NCBI GenBank assembly: GCA_002105175.1
Contig: MCGE01000007.1
Span: 1,116,001-1,180,000, forward strand
Reading direction: 5' to 3'
Source of the DNA: Absidia repens
Taxonomy: Eukaryota > Mucoromycota > Mucoromycetes > Mucorales > Cunninghamellaceae
Length of the DNA: 64,000 nt
The position numbers were made by a program, and so were the translations under genes. The notes under the pieces are model-generated. The model worked only from the letters and a program-made list of their open reading frames with translations. It had not been told where the DNA came from and searched no databases. Position 1 is the stretch's first letter; each line of letters starts with the position of its first letter. This document shows, piece by piece, positions 23,961-33,488 of the stretch.

Positions 23961-24954
23961 TGGGGTTTTTTTCTTTGCTGCACCATATATCCAGCCTTAG
24001 GGAGGTTACAATGGCGGCACAGCCTAGGTTAAATAATATGAATGGTAAGGCAAGCATAGAACCATAACTCATGTCAAGTGACCTAAAATTTTCAATCCGT
24101 CGCTTGGCCTCAAAGAGTGGGATAAGTAGTCAAAGATAAACTAGAAGCGATGCGAAATCCTCTATATATTGGCGGATACACGCAGAGCTCAGCCTAGCTT
24201 CAATTATGTCAAAGTAGGAATATGACCATCTTTGATACTAAATGATCTAAGATCGACAATAAGTTCATAGATATTTATGGAAGAGTAGTCATAGTGGACA
24301 AACTAAGTATTAACTGTTTGATAAAACACTCACAAAGCACCCACGATAACCACACAACTCACTGTCAATGTATCAGAAGATGAATAAAGAAAGGCGTATT
24401 TTATTGAAACATATAGGTAGATACTAAAAACAAAGGAAAGGGATTCAACAAGGGATCTCCATGGAAAAATCTATTGGAGAAAGCACGATTGTGGATATTA
24501 AGATGTTTGAAGAGTATACACTAATCTTAAGAGATAATTGGAAAAAGGAAGCAAATATAATGTACAATACAGTCTATGATAAGGCTAAAAGAAGATCTTT
24601 TATTGAGTCGTAATAACCGTCCGCACTAATCAAACGCGGTGATGGTATTAGAAGAGGGATCTACTTGACAAGACATGAGAGAGACTATTGGGACATTTTT
24701 TATTTAAGAAGATATATAATTTTATTCAGATGTAGATGTAAACTATAAACTAACCAATAAAGACCATGATAAGTCAACTAATGGTGGTCCTAAATCCTAG
24801 AACCAAAATGAAAGGGTTCCCCATGCATCTTGTAATCCCTGATCTGAAAACGCTTCTAAACTAGTCCTGACGCTAATCTAAATTCAATATAACCCCATAG
24901 TAGTTGAATGATGAAGAAAAAAAGAATGGAAGGAAAAAGAAACGGAGAAGAAAG

Positions 24955-25217
24955 AGACTCGAGAAATTTTTTTTTTTTTTTGGGCAAGCTCTGGTAAGAG
25001 TGCTGGCTTTATTTAACGTCCTGCCGCCTAGATATATAAAGGGAAATAGGAGGACGGTTTTTTTTGCACGGAAGAGGGTTGCGGGGGAGGGGGACGGGAA
25101 AAGGGAAGTGAGAGGAGGGGTGGAGCTGGTAGGATTCGAACCTACGTCCGGTTGGACACCAGCTGCTTCTCATCGATGGGCGATTGGGCTCATATAGAAG
25201 TTCCCAGACTCGAGAAA
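24955..25217 (-). mobile_element. tRNA-like SINE insertion with 12-bp target-site duplication and poly(A) tail
   Basis: The 12-mer AGACTCGAGAAA occurs at 24955-24966 and again at 25206-25217. Between them lies 239 bp that, read on the minus strand, begins GGGAACTTCTATATGAGCCC and ends in 15 A residues (T at 24967-24981). About 65 bases in, a perfect RNA polymerase III B box GGTTCGAATCC sits in a 5-bp T-arm (GTAGG-TTCGAAT-CCTAC), preceded by a GTCC-AACC-GGAC stem like a long variable arm. TGAGCCCAATCG upstream is a weak A-box candidate. A target duplication, a 3' poly(A) and an internal pol III-like promoter together define a SINE, mobilised in trans by a LINE. The body has no open frame. Confidence 0.8.
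25121..25166 (-). other. tRNA-like 3' half / compact tRNA-like fold with B box
   Basis: On the minus strand GCAGCTGG (25159-25166) can pair at 7 of 8 positions with CCAGCTCC (25122-25129), enclosing a GTCC/GGAC hairpin and a perfect T-arm. A normal 5' half (D-arm and anticodon arm) is not recognisable, so this is not a functional tRNA gene by eye. It is best seen as the head of the surrounding SINE, possibly from a Leu- or Ser-type tRNA with long variable arm. Confidence 0.6.
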
Positions 25218-25265
25218 ATAAAAAATTGTGGTAAATAAATATTCACGTGGTCGGCATTTGAAATA

Positions 25266-27070
25266 TTTTTTTGGTTTCTTGTGAAGGCGTTTTTTTTTTT
25301 GATGTGTACAAAAAAGAGAATACACCACCTCTTTTCTTTTTGTTACAACAATCAACACCATACATAATCATGTGCACGGTAATTCCCTTCTCATAATAAC
25401 CACCACCACCATTTAACGTCGACATGATGGTTGTTCTCCTCCCTTGTGTCGTTGTAGACAAGTTACGGTCATTCGCCCTTGTTTAGTTAACCCCTTCACT
25501 GTGGAACAGTTTGTCACTTACCACGGGATACCTTATCCTCTTTAATTTTATTGACGTATCTGGTACTACGTTTATTCTACAATAAGATGCCCTCTCTCTC
25601 ACCCACATACTGTACACCCCTAAACGCTTCACCCTTAGATAGATGCCATGGTACATATCGTTAGACCACATAGTTTAGTTAGTTGTAATAGTTTATATCT
25701 GCATCTGAATAAAATATTGTTTTTGTATTTTAACTTTTATGTCGTCCCTTATACACTTGGTTTGTCTAGTTGAATGAGTATACTCAGGCTGCACAGTACT
25801 GTACAGTACCGTACAGTACAATGTAGGTACCGATATCGCCTCCAGTACAGTGTTTGTGCGTATAGGAAAGAAAAAAAAAAGCTGGCGTGTGTGGATGTGT
25901 GTGCAAAAATAAGGCTAAAAGAAATTTCTTAAACGGTTTTACAAAATGGGCGCTGTGGTGGGCACACGAAAAAAAAGACAGAAAAGTACGCATGAGAAAA
26001 TAAGCAACGATGAACATATAAATCTACGATGATTGAAGCGCACAGTAAGGTATTTAGTTTTACCCTATAATATTGCGTTATTTTAGTAAACGACTTATTG
26101 TTGCCATTCCTTGACCACCTCGGTCAAAACCGATCAAGTTCAAATGCCTCGTGTGCTTTTTATATACAGATAAGTTTATAAATGTAAATACCATAACTTT
26201 TTTTGTCTCTTTCCACTTTTACTTTCATGTTACCGTAGTTGGTGGTCAAAAGTTTTCATTGTCAAGTAAACCCAATATCAATGGCATTTTCCGTGCAACC
26301 CAATTTCAACTTTACCTCTTGTGCTGAACTGTATCATAACAGGCTATTAAAATTCCGTGTGATTTGTGGTCCGTCAAAATATCGTGAGTACCATTTGGGG
26401 CAATGCGGTGCAAAATTAGCCTTTCAGGTGGGTTTCGGGACCCAAGAGGCTGCAAAAAATTCCGGATGAGATGTGGTTTATCAAAAATAGGTGAATGTAC
26501 TTGGGCGCAATGCGGTACAATATGTCACACATTTGCCTCTTAGGCAGGCGTTTTCTGGTGTTTTCTGAGCCCGACAGAGGTACTAAAACTCCAGGGGGGG
26601 TGAGATACTTCCCAACCCTTGGCTGTCATGTCATTTTTGTTCAGGTATAGGTAAAAATAATAACGAAGTGGATAATTATCGATGATGTATGGAGATAAAG
26701 TAACCTAGTACGAACAATAAGCCAAATCGACATGCTCAACCGACCTGACCATAAATTCCTTAACACGCATTTCTGCGTTCTTGCGATTTAAGTGGTCGAA
26801 AATCCAAGCGCGGATTAAATTTTCAAGTGCTTTTTTTCTCTACCACTTTTCCCAACTGATGTTTTTCTCTTCTTTTTTTTCTTCCCTTTCTTGTTGTTTT
26901 AATTACATACCCCCTTTTACTTGCCTAGTTATTCTTCCGTTGTGATCCAATCGTCTCACCATTAATTTCACAGGATCATCTTGACAAGGAAACATTTACA
27001 TTCATTGAACAAGCCTCAGCACACAACTGTCAACACGCATCATCAACACTAAAAATCATCATCAAATATA
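25266..27070. other. Spacer and upstream region of the Sec72-like gene
   Basis: No clear gene. A GTACAGTAC-rich stretch lies near 25795-25820. An imperfect tandem duplication lies at about 26349-26577 (listed separately). The last 200 bases before 27071 are pyrimidine-rich (CTTTTTTTTCTTCCC), then CA-rich leader, typical of a fungal promoter and 5' UTR. Confidence 0.4.
26349..26577. repeat. Imperfect tandem duplication, unit about 105-125 bp
   Basis: Both units start with AAAATTCCG, then GATGTGGTTTATCAAAA-like text, then GGG(G/C)CAATGCGGT and a CTTTCAGG/CTTAGGCAGG segment, ending near a CC-AGAGG block. Identity is moderate and gapped. Confidence 0.55.
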
Positions 27071-27661
27071 ATGGAAGCACCAGCCTGGGAAGTCAGTGTA
27101 TCGAGCGATGGCGAACGAATCCTATGCAAGGGTCATGGGAAAGAACAATGCAACAAGTGTAATGTTGACTGGACACAACACAACCAATTGGCGACCACAC
27201 TGAAGCAAGTTAAGGAACTACCTCCACCCAACACACCCAACCCAGTCCGCAATGCTCAAGTGAATCGACTTAAGGAAGAAGGCAACAAGTATTTCAAACA
27301 AGACAACTATACAGAAGCCATTCGATTTTATGGCATGGCTGTGGACTTGTCGTGGTCTCGCCCTCTGTGGGAACCGTTAGCATTCCAATACGTCCGTGAA
27401 GAACTCGCCCCTATCCTCTCCAACCGCTCTGCTGCCCATCTCGCTCTCAAGAACAATGTCGACGCGCTGGTAGATGCTGAAATGGTCACTCGTCTCAAAC
27501 GGGAATGGTCCAAGGGTTGGTTCCGCAAAGGAAAAGCATTGGCCGCGCTCAACCGTGCCGACGACGCCGCTGATGCCTACCAAACAGGTTTACGCTTTGA
27601 TCATGAAAGTGAAGAACTCAAGAAGGCCCTGGATGAAATCGAACAATCAAATCGTCAGTAA
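27071..27661 (+). CDS. Sec72-like TPR subunit of the ER Sec62/63 translocon
   Basis: Single exon of 196 residues. An N-terminal stretch with clustered Cys (CKGHGKEQCNKCNVDW) precedes a linker and a TPR region starting at VNRLKEEGNKYFKQDNYTEA, a typical TPR helix pair. The segment LWEPLAFQYVREELAPILSNRSAAH and the later GWFRKGKALAALNRADDAADA match the layout I know from fungal Sec72 homologues. Sec72 sits on the cytosolic face of the ER with Sec62, Sec63 and Sec71, and its TPRs receive Hsp70-bound precursors for post-translational import. No membrane segment, as expected for this peripheral subunit. The start ATG follows a CA-rich leader. An AATAAA lies about 90 bases after the stop. A generic TPR cochaperone is the alternative. 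Confidence 0.82.
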   Translation: MEAPAWEVSVSSDGERILCKGHGKEQCNKCNVDWTQHNQLATTLKQVKELPPPNTPNPVRNAQVNRLKEEGNKYFKQDNYTEAIRFYGMAVDLSWSRPLWEPLAFQYVREELAPILSNRSAAHLALKNNVDALVDAEMVTRLKREWSKGWFRKGKALAALNRADDAADAYQTGLRFDHESEELKKALDEIEQSNRQ

Positions 27662-27747
27662 AGTGGATACATGGCTTAGGTTAGTTTTTACATTAGTTTT
27701 AGTTTAGTTTTGTAGTCGTTATCTCTAGTTTATTGTTATTCCATCTC

Positions 27748-27753
27748 AATAAA
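27748..27753 (+). terminator. Putative polyadenylation signal of Sec72-like gene
   Basis: AATAAA, 87 bases downstream of the stop codon, in a T-rich 3' UTR. Confidence 0.5.
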
Positions 27754-28213
27754 GATATACATATTTATATACATATACCGTTTTTATCTTTATTATGTGT
27801 GTGCCACAGACAGTGATGAAAAGAGAGACTGGATTATGATAATAAACTACATGTTTTCTTATTGTCAATGATTCTCTGTGATGATACAAAGGGGCTAGAT
27901 AATGGATGCAAGAACGCGGCGAATAGATCAAAGTCTTCTTTATTGTTCTAATCAAAGATGATGAAGGAAAGGATAGATACTTGTGGACTTCATGTAAGGG
28001 TATTGTCTATTAAAAATTCAAGGGTATATTATCGTTGTGATCAATGATGATTTTACCGGAAATGGATGAGAATACAACGATTATAATAAGAGACAGTGGA
28101 TAAATATAAAAAAAAAACGACAATGATTTGTTTTTATTTTTTGTTGGATAGTGGTAAAAACATAAACTAAAGCTACAGAATATAAATATATATTTACATG
28201 ACTAAAACTATAA
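27754..28213. other. Convergent spacer between Sec72-like and P450 genes
   Basis: AT-rich, with A/T-hexamers on both strands suitable for polyadenylation. No open frame with motifs. Confidence 0.4.
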
Positions 28214-30233
28214 CTATAATGCTTGCCGTTTTTTCATCATGACTTTGAAGCTATTCTTTTGCACAGTAAGGGTGATAAATTGGCGAATATCTTTGGCAGC
28301 TTCCAGTTCTTCGGGAATGGGTTTGAATTCATACCGTTTGACCAGAGTTGCTAAAGTAAGCCGCATTTCCTGCAAAGCAAACTGTTTTCCGACACAATTC
28401 CTAGACCTGCTCCACCATATACAAAAAAAAAAAAAGAATTAATTGTGATTTCAACCGTGATTCTTTGTATTTATACTTGCCCTGCGCTAAAAGGATAAAA
28501 GGCGTCCATACAAGGAGCTGTCTCCGCAGTATCCAGCCATCGTTCAGGAAGGAACTTTTCAGGGTTTGGCCAATAGGATGGATTTCGTTGTGCATGATTC
28601 AGGTTACATATAACGACAGTCTTTATGAAAAATCAAATTTTTAGTATCAAGAATTTTGGTTGTATTTTTTTCTGACACTTACACCTTTTGGAATAAATAT
28701 TTTTCCACCCAGAGTAACATCCGAGTTCGCAATTCGCGATAATCCATTCGCAGCAATCGGATTGAGCCGCATTGTTTCGTTGATGATGGCATTGAGGTAA
28801 GGGAGGTGCTTCAATTGATCATGGCTGTGCAAAGCTTCGTCGTTTTCCACCGGAACGTTGTCAATTTCGTCTCGTAGCCTGTTCATTTTTTCTGGATGTC
28901 GCAATAATTCAATGATAGCAAACCCAGTGGTGTTGGAAGTGGTTTCGGATCTAGTCATAAAAGAAATGGGAATGAGTTTGGTACTTTCTTTTTTTTTTGG
29001 CCTTATAAGCTTACCCAGCAACAAGGAAGAGAATCACTTCGGCGATGATAGTATCTACGGTTAAACGATCTTCCTGGTCAGAGGCCTTTTGTGTGTCGAT
29101 CAAAATCTGAAGAATATCATTTCGTCTTTGTTCACTATTCAATCGTTTCATAATCAAATCGCGCATAAACTGAGACACAGAGTCATCAATACCATAATGA
29201 GAAAAAAAAAAAAAGTCAAGTTAAGTTTTTTTTTTTTTTTCATGTCATAAGTTTGCTTTACCTTGTCCAGTTCCGGAGATTGGTTCAATCCAAATATTTT
29301 GACCAGTTTGCCCAAGAAAGGATACATGATCAAGTTGGGAGCAAAACGCATAGCACGGGTAATAGAAACAGGGATGAAATGATCACTTGTGTCCACCATA
29401 TTGAATGATTCACCAAAAGCGGTGCTACCAATAATATCAAGAGCCACACATTGCAGAAGCTCCCATATATCAACACTGCCAAAGCCATCAGTTCCAGAAT
29501 TATTAAGTTGGATATCCCTGTTGATTCGATCGACAAATGCTTCTGTGCATGAATCCATAAATTGTTCAAGGGAATTAAGATATTTCATCGCAAACGCTGG
29601 AGACACAATTCGGCGCTACGTAACAAAACCAGATAGATAGATAAATAACCAGGAACAAACAAATACAAGCTAATCATGTTTTTTTTTTCCCTTTTATCAT
29701 TACCCGTTGTTTGTGGAACACCTTGTCTGTAGTATTGAATAGTGTTTGCTTGCCGTCATCTATTGCAAAAAAAAAAAGAAAAAAGAAAAAAAGAAAAAAA
29801 AAAAAAGAAAAAAGAAAAGTTAATACACCATCTTCAAATATTCTATACAAATATATATTTACCTTGTAATTTGTTGTACAAGGGTGCTTTGGGTAAATCA
29901 TCCTTGACTAAAATTTCCTTGATCCAGTCCTTATCCGAGATGACAATAGTAGAGGGATCAAGCTTGTAAATTATGCCATATTTATCATGCAAAGACATCA
30001 ATCGTCGATATCTAAAAAAAAAACGTGGTGAGTCGCAGGTTACACCATATCCTGTCTGGTCTGATTCAATTTCTTACCTTGTCCCTTGTGGTCTGTCAGT
30101 AATGGCGGATGGGACCTGGAAGAATTTGGCATAAAACGGTCCAGGTACATCGCTTAAAGGCCCAAAATAAGCATTGTATAATTTCTATCGACAATAGGAG
30201 ACGGAAGTATCAGTATATATAATTATAAAAATG

Positions 30234-30270
<37 letters not shown>

Positions 30271-30410
30271 CTTACCGACGTGATCTTGTATGATATATAA
30301 GTGATTGCTACTGCAGAGCCAATTCTTTTCAACGAGTCCTTTTCTGCATGGTTAAAAGCATGAGTGTGATACCATGTTTCGATTTTGTTGTATAGATCAA
30401 TATAGTTCAT
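28214..30410 (-). CDS. Cytochrome P450 monooxygenase
   Basis: Nine minus-strand exons (30276-30410, 30078-30184, 29863-30011, 29704-29759, 29262-29615, 29015-29169, 28683-28950, 28481-28620, 28214-28406) with agreeing phases give 518 residues. Visible P450 hallmarks: a proline-rich hinge SDVPGPFYAKFF, a C-helix region VFHKQRRRIVSPAF, an I-helix oxygen-binding motif LFLVAGSETTSNTTGF, K-helix ExxR in NETMRLNP, a PERW block (EKFLPERWLD), and the heme-thiolate loop FSAGSRNCVGKQFA with Cys near residue 459. The family oxidises lipophilic substrates at the ER membrane with electrons from NADPH-P450 reductase. The N-terminal anchor is only weakly hydrophobic (IGSAVAITYISYKI). Intron 8 uses a GC donor (GG|GCAAGT). 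Subfamily and substrate cannot be assigned from sequence alone. Confidence 0.93.
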
Positions 30411-30546
30411 GTTGTATGAGTGGGGAAGATGAAAGAGGGGAGAAGATGGAACAAAAAACGGCGGGATTATATAGGGAAAAAGTCGGATAAAGTCGGCCCG
30501 TGAAATATATCTATGTTGGGATCAAAAAAGATAACATTATCGGTTT

Positions 30547-31685
30547 TCATTCATTTCGGTACAATAATATATGACAAAACTTACAGCTGCGAAATATGTC
30601 AATATATAAATTAAATAACCAATATTTTTGTGAAGTTACCAAATGTCTAGAAAAGTGAATGGTATCATACTGATGAATAAGTGCAATGAGTTTAATATGT
30701 AGTATACTTTTAATAGTATTCACTAACCAGTGCAGACAAATAAGGTAATTCGAGAGGAGCACAAACCGCCCAAATTCAAAGGCTTCTATCTATACACAAG
30801 AAAAAAAGTGAATAATCCTATCGTTCATTATGTATTTCTTGGCAGCCAACCCCTCCTTCACTTCTACCATCATTACCATTCTGGGTGCCATGCCTTACTT
30901 TGCAAAAATTCAAAAGCGTCATCAAGCAGTGAATAAAAATCTAAAACAAGAAAGTATATACCATATCGAGCGAATTTAAACCGAGTGTGCTTACCTCCAG
31001 TGTTTGTGTAACATACAGCCCATGAATGACAGCATACTTCCTGGATTCAATCGATAAATATATATACGGAGCTGCCTAGTATCCAAGTCAGCAGCCCTAA
31101 CGATTGATTTCGTCAACATGGTTCCTGCTGAGCATAATATCAAACCAAGCGCCAGGCGCCAAGATCCTAAATCTAGTAGATGAAGGGGGCATCATCATGG
31201 TGCTTAGCGATCAGAAATAAAAATAAAAATAAAGCGTCAATCACCCAGCCGTCGCTCATGGTATTGTTTTCCAATACTTACAAATAAGCACTGGCGAGAT
31301 CGTGTGGAACTATAAACGCGAGAATGAGCAAATATTTTCAAAACCAGCGAACATTTCCCGCAACCGGCAAAACCTATCAGGGGATTAGGCAAACCAAATA
31401 CGACCAGCAAATAATACCTAGATAACCAAAGAAAGAGAGGTCGAGAGATAGACAATTCGTGATGTTTAAACTAATTGATCACCATGCTTTATACTTGCCT
31501 TGAAGATACGTTGATCGATACTAGATCGTCCTGCAGGAAGCAAGTCATGAACCTTACAACCATCAGTAGTAGACAAAACTAAACCGCGGGAGAAATAGAG
31601 AAATAATTTTGCTCAATAAAAGCATTGTTCAAACAATGGTATATGTTATGCTTACAATGAGAGTACAGTGATCTTGAAGAAACAT
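30547..31685 (-). CDS. Tentative six-exon gene of unknown function (187 residues)
   Basis: Minus-strand model: 31656-31685, 31499-31530, 31282-31417, 30995-31075, 30899-30940, 30547-30789. Donors are GTAAGC, GCAAGT, GTAAGT, GTAAGC and GTAAGG, each with a usable AG acceptor. All phases agree and one frame runs from ATG to a stop. The product is hydrophobic and basic, with segments RYYLLVVFGLPNPLIGF, SRKYAVIHGLYVTQTLEIF and FEFGRFVLLSNYLICLHW. GFAGCGKC resembles a Walker A loop with the Ser/Thr replaced by Cys. I recognise no family. A decayed transporter or membrane-protein relic and a chance assembly of splice-like sites are both possible; one donor is GC and acceptors were picked to fit. It sits just upstream of the P450 in the same direction. 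Confidence 0.35.
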
Positions 31686-32033
31686 CAAAGTAATTCATAA
31701 GGCAGTGAGAGCTGGAAGGGGAAGAAGGAAAAACAATTCAAACTCCTATCGCATCATTTTCATATTTCTTGTCTGACCCTGAACTTCCAGCGCCACGCCG
31801 AGACGATGATCTACACCGTGCGCATTTATTATACATCAACTACGTAAAGTATTTTTTAGTATTTTTCATGAAGTGCTTTTTTTTTTTACGTCCAACTTCT
31901 CCCAAAAATACACCGCAAATTATACATATACACAACATAATCATGCCCATCCACGCATAAACATACAAAACCACCATCTATAATATATACATATACAAGA
32001 CACAAAAGTACAAAATATAATAGTGAATAAATC

Positions 32034-32039
32034 TTTATT
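32034..32039 (-). terminator. Putative polyadenylation signal of eL15 gene
   Basis: AATAAA on the minus strand, 63 bases past the eL15 stop. Confidence 0.5.
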
Positions 32040-32101
32040 GTGAAAATAAAAGGGAATGAATAGGTAAAATGATAGACATAAAACTACATATCCATAATTG
32101 T

Positions 32102-32869
32102 TTAACGGTAACGACGGAGAGAGAGGGTGTTGCGACGCTTCCAGCTGGCATGACGACCGGAACCACGGGTCTTGGTGAAGAGATGGCCCTTACCCTTACC
32201 ACGGGACTTCTTACCGATGGCAGTGAGACCACGAGCTTCACGGCGCTTGTGGACGGCATCGACGATCCAGTTGATACGGGGATCACGACGGATGGCCTTG
32301 TGAGAGGGGTCGACCAAAATAACTTCGAAGTACTTGTAGGTAGCATCTTGGTTGATCCAGTAAGAGTTGAGGACACGGAGGTTAGCACACTTGCGACCGA
32401 CACGTTCTTCGGCAGTGGATTGGAGAGAGCGTTGGTACTTGAGTTGGTTCACACCTTCGTTGACAGGCTTGCCATAAGTAGCACCCTTGGGAGCCATTCT
32501 CTTGCGGCCACCACGACGGACACGGACACGGTAGATGACGAAACCTTGCTTGGCCTTGTATCCCAAACGACGAGCCTTATCAGGGCGAGAAGGACGAGAG
32601 GCACGGTGGATCACGTTGAGTTGTCTAGTTCAAAGAAAAAAATTAAGGGCAGAAAAGAAAGTCAGCCATGAGGTTCCAAGTAACTAAAATTACAGCTTTG
32701 TACTTTACCTGTATTCCCAACAACGGACACGGAGCAAGAAACGGAGGACATCCGATTGCTTCTTGGTTTGCAATTCTTCAAGATATTTGTAGGCTATGAA
32801 AAAAAAGAACAAGTGTTAATATAATTTGCGCTGACATACAATCATACCAGCTTGTCACTTACCACCCAT
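32102..32869 (-). CDS. 60S ribosomal protein eL15
   Basis: Three minus-strand exons, 32863-32869 (only 7 nt: ATG GGT G), 32709-32793 and 32102-32624, give exactly 204 residues, the canonical eL15 length. Sequence blocks such as [39 protein letters not shown] and the basic C-terminus [20 protein letters not shown] are diagnostic. eL15 is an essential rRNA-binding protein of the large subunit. Codon use is strongly biased to a small codon set, as in the H+-ATPase gene, indicating high expression. The intron right after the second codon recalls ribosomal protein genes in many fungi. The gene is divergent from FAB1, with about 620 bases between starts. Confidence 0.97.
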
Positions 32870-33488
32870 AGTATAGTACTAACCCTAAATAATAAGAAAA
32901 TAAATTAATTAGTTACGATTCCTATGTTAATCCATCCATCCATCCATTGCAACCATCCATCCATCCATTTTATTTCTCTTTAGTTATTTCATCTAGGTCT
33001 TTATATTGATGTTCGTCGTTTGTCTCTGTAAGCTATTCTATAATACCTTGTAATGGATATGGTGGATGAAAGAGAAGGTTCAATGAAAAGCAATTTGGCT
33101 TTCTTACTCTACCCATCAAATTCATTCGCCGCCTGAAGCAGTTGTGATCACACAAGTGATCCCAAAGTCTGGTGAAGAATAACTGACAATAGTTTTTTCT
33201 ATTAAAGTGAATAACATTACGTAGTTGTTTACTATATTGTCTATCTGATCATAGTTTCATCCATTTTGGTATTAGATAATTTTGCAGCTGTCCTGTAACA
33301 ACTGATTCACCTGATACAATCCTGCGAGAAAATAAAGGGCCGGAATTTAAAAAAGTAGCGTGTGAGCCAATCGATTTCTACTTTTTTTTTTTCCTTTACT
33401 CTTCTTCTCACTTTTCTACCTTTTCCTTTAACTTTGTCATGGGGCTGATTTGAACATCTCAATCTTACCGAACAATTCAGTCAATTCA
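32870..33488. promoter_or_regulatory. Divergent eL15/FAB1 intergenic region
   Basis: This 620-bp spacer separates the two divergent starts. It contains a broken (CCAT)n tract at about 32931-32969, next to eL15, and poly-T/pyrimidine runs (CTTTTTTTTTTTCCTTTACTC) just before FAB1. No TATA box stands out. Confidence 0.4.
33439..33453 (+). promoter_or_regulatory. Five-codon upstream ORF before FAB1
   Basis: ATG GGG CTG ATT TGA lies 36 bases before the proposed FAB1 start, directly after a pyrimidine-rich stretch likely to be leader. If transcribed it would be met first by scanning ribosomes. Confidence 0.4.

Larger units (their letters stand above)
23975..25265 (+). repeat. Dispersed repeat family, long copy C, interrupted by a SINE-like insertion
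   Basis: Colinear with copies A and B: ATATGAATGGTAAGGCAAGC and TCAAGTGACCTAAAA at the left, TTTTATTGAAACATATAGG and GGTAGATACTAAAAACAAAGG in the middle, ACATGAGAGAGACTATTGGG later, then the core (CCAAAATGAAAGGGTTCCCC, CTTCTAAACTAGTCCTGACG). The right end motif (CACGTGGTCGGCATTTGAAA) is displaced by a 239-bp insertion at 24967-25205. Removing one copy of the 12-bp duplication restores colinearity with copy A. Confidence 0.65.

Noticed and set aside
24904..25197. 97-codon frame containing GFEPTSGW-like text
   Set aside because: This is the familiar mistranslation of a tRNA T-arm read antisense; it lies inside the SINE-like insertion.
25121..25200. Intact tRNA gene
   Set aside because: The T-arm and 3' acceptor-like part are good, but no matching D-arm, anticodon arm or 5' acceptor is present.
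32069..32671. 200-codon plus-strand frame opposite eL15
   Set aside because: eL15 on the minus strand is unmistakable; the antisense frame is a codon-bias shadow.
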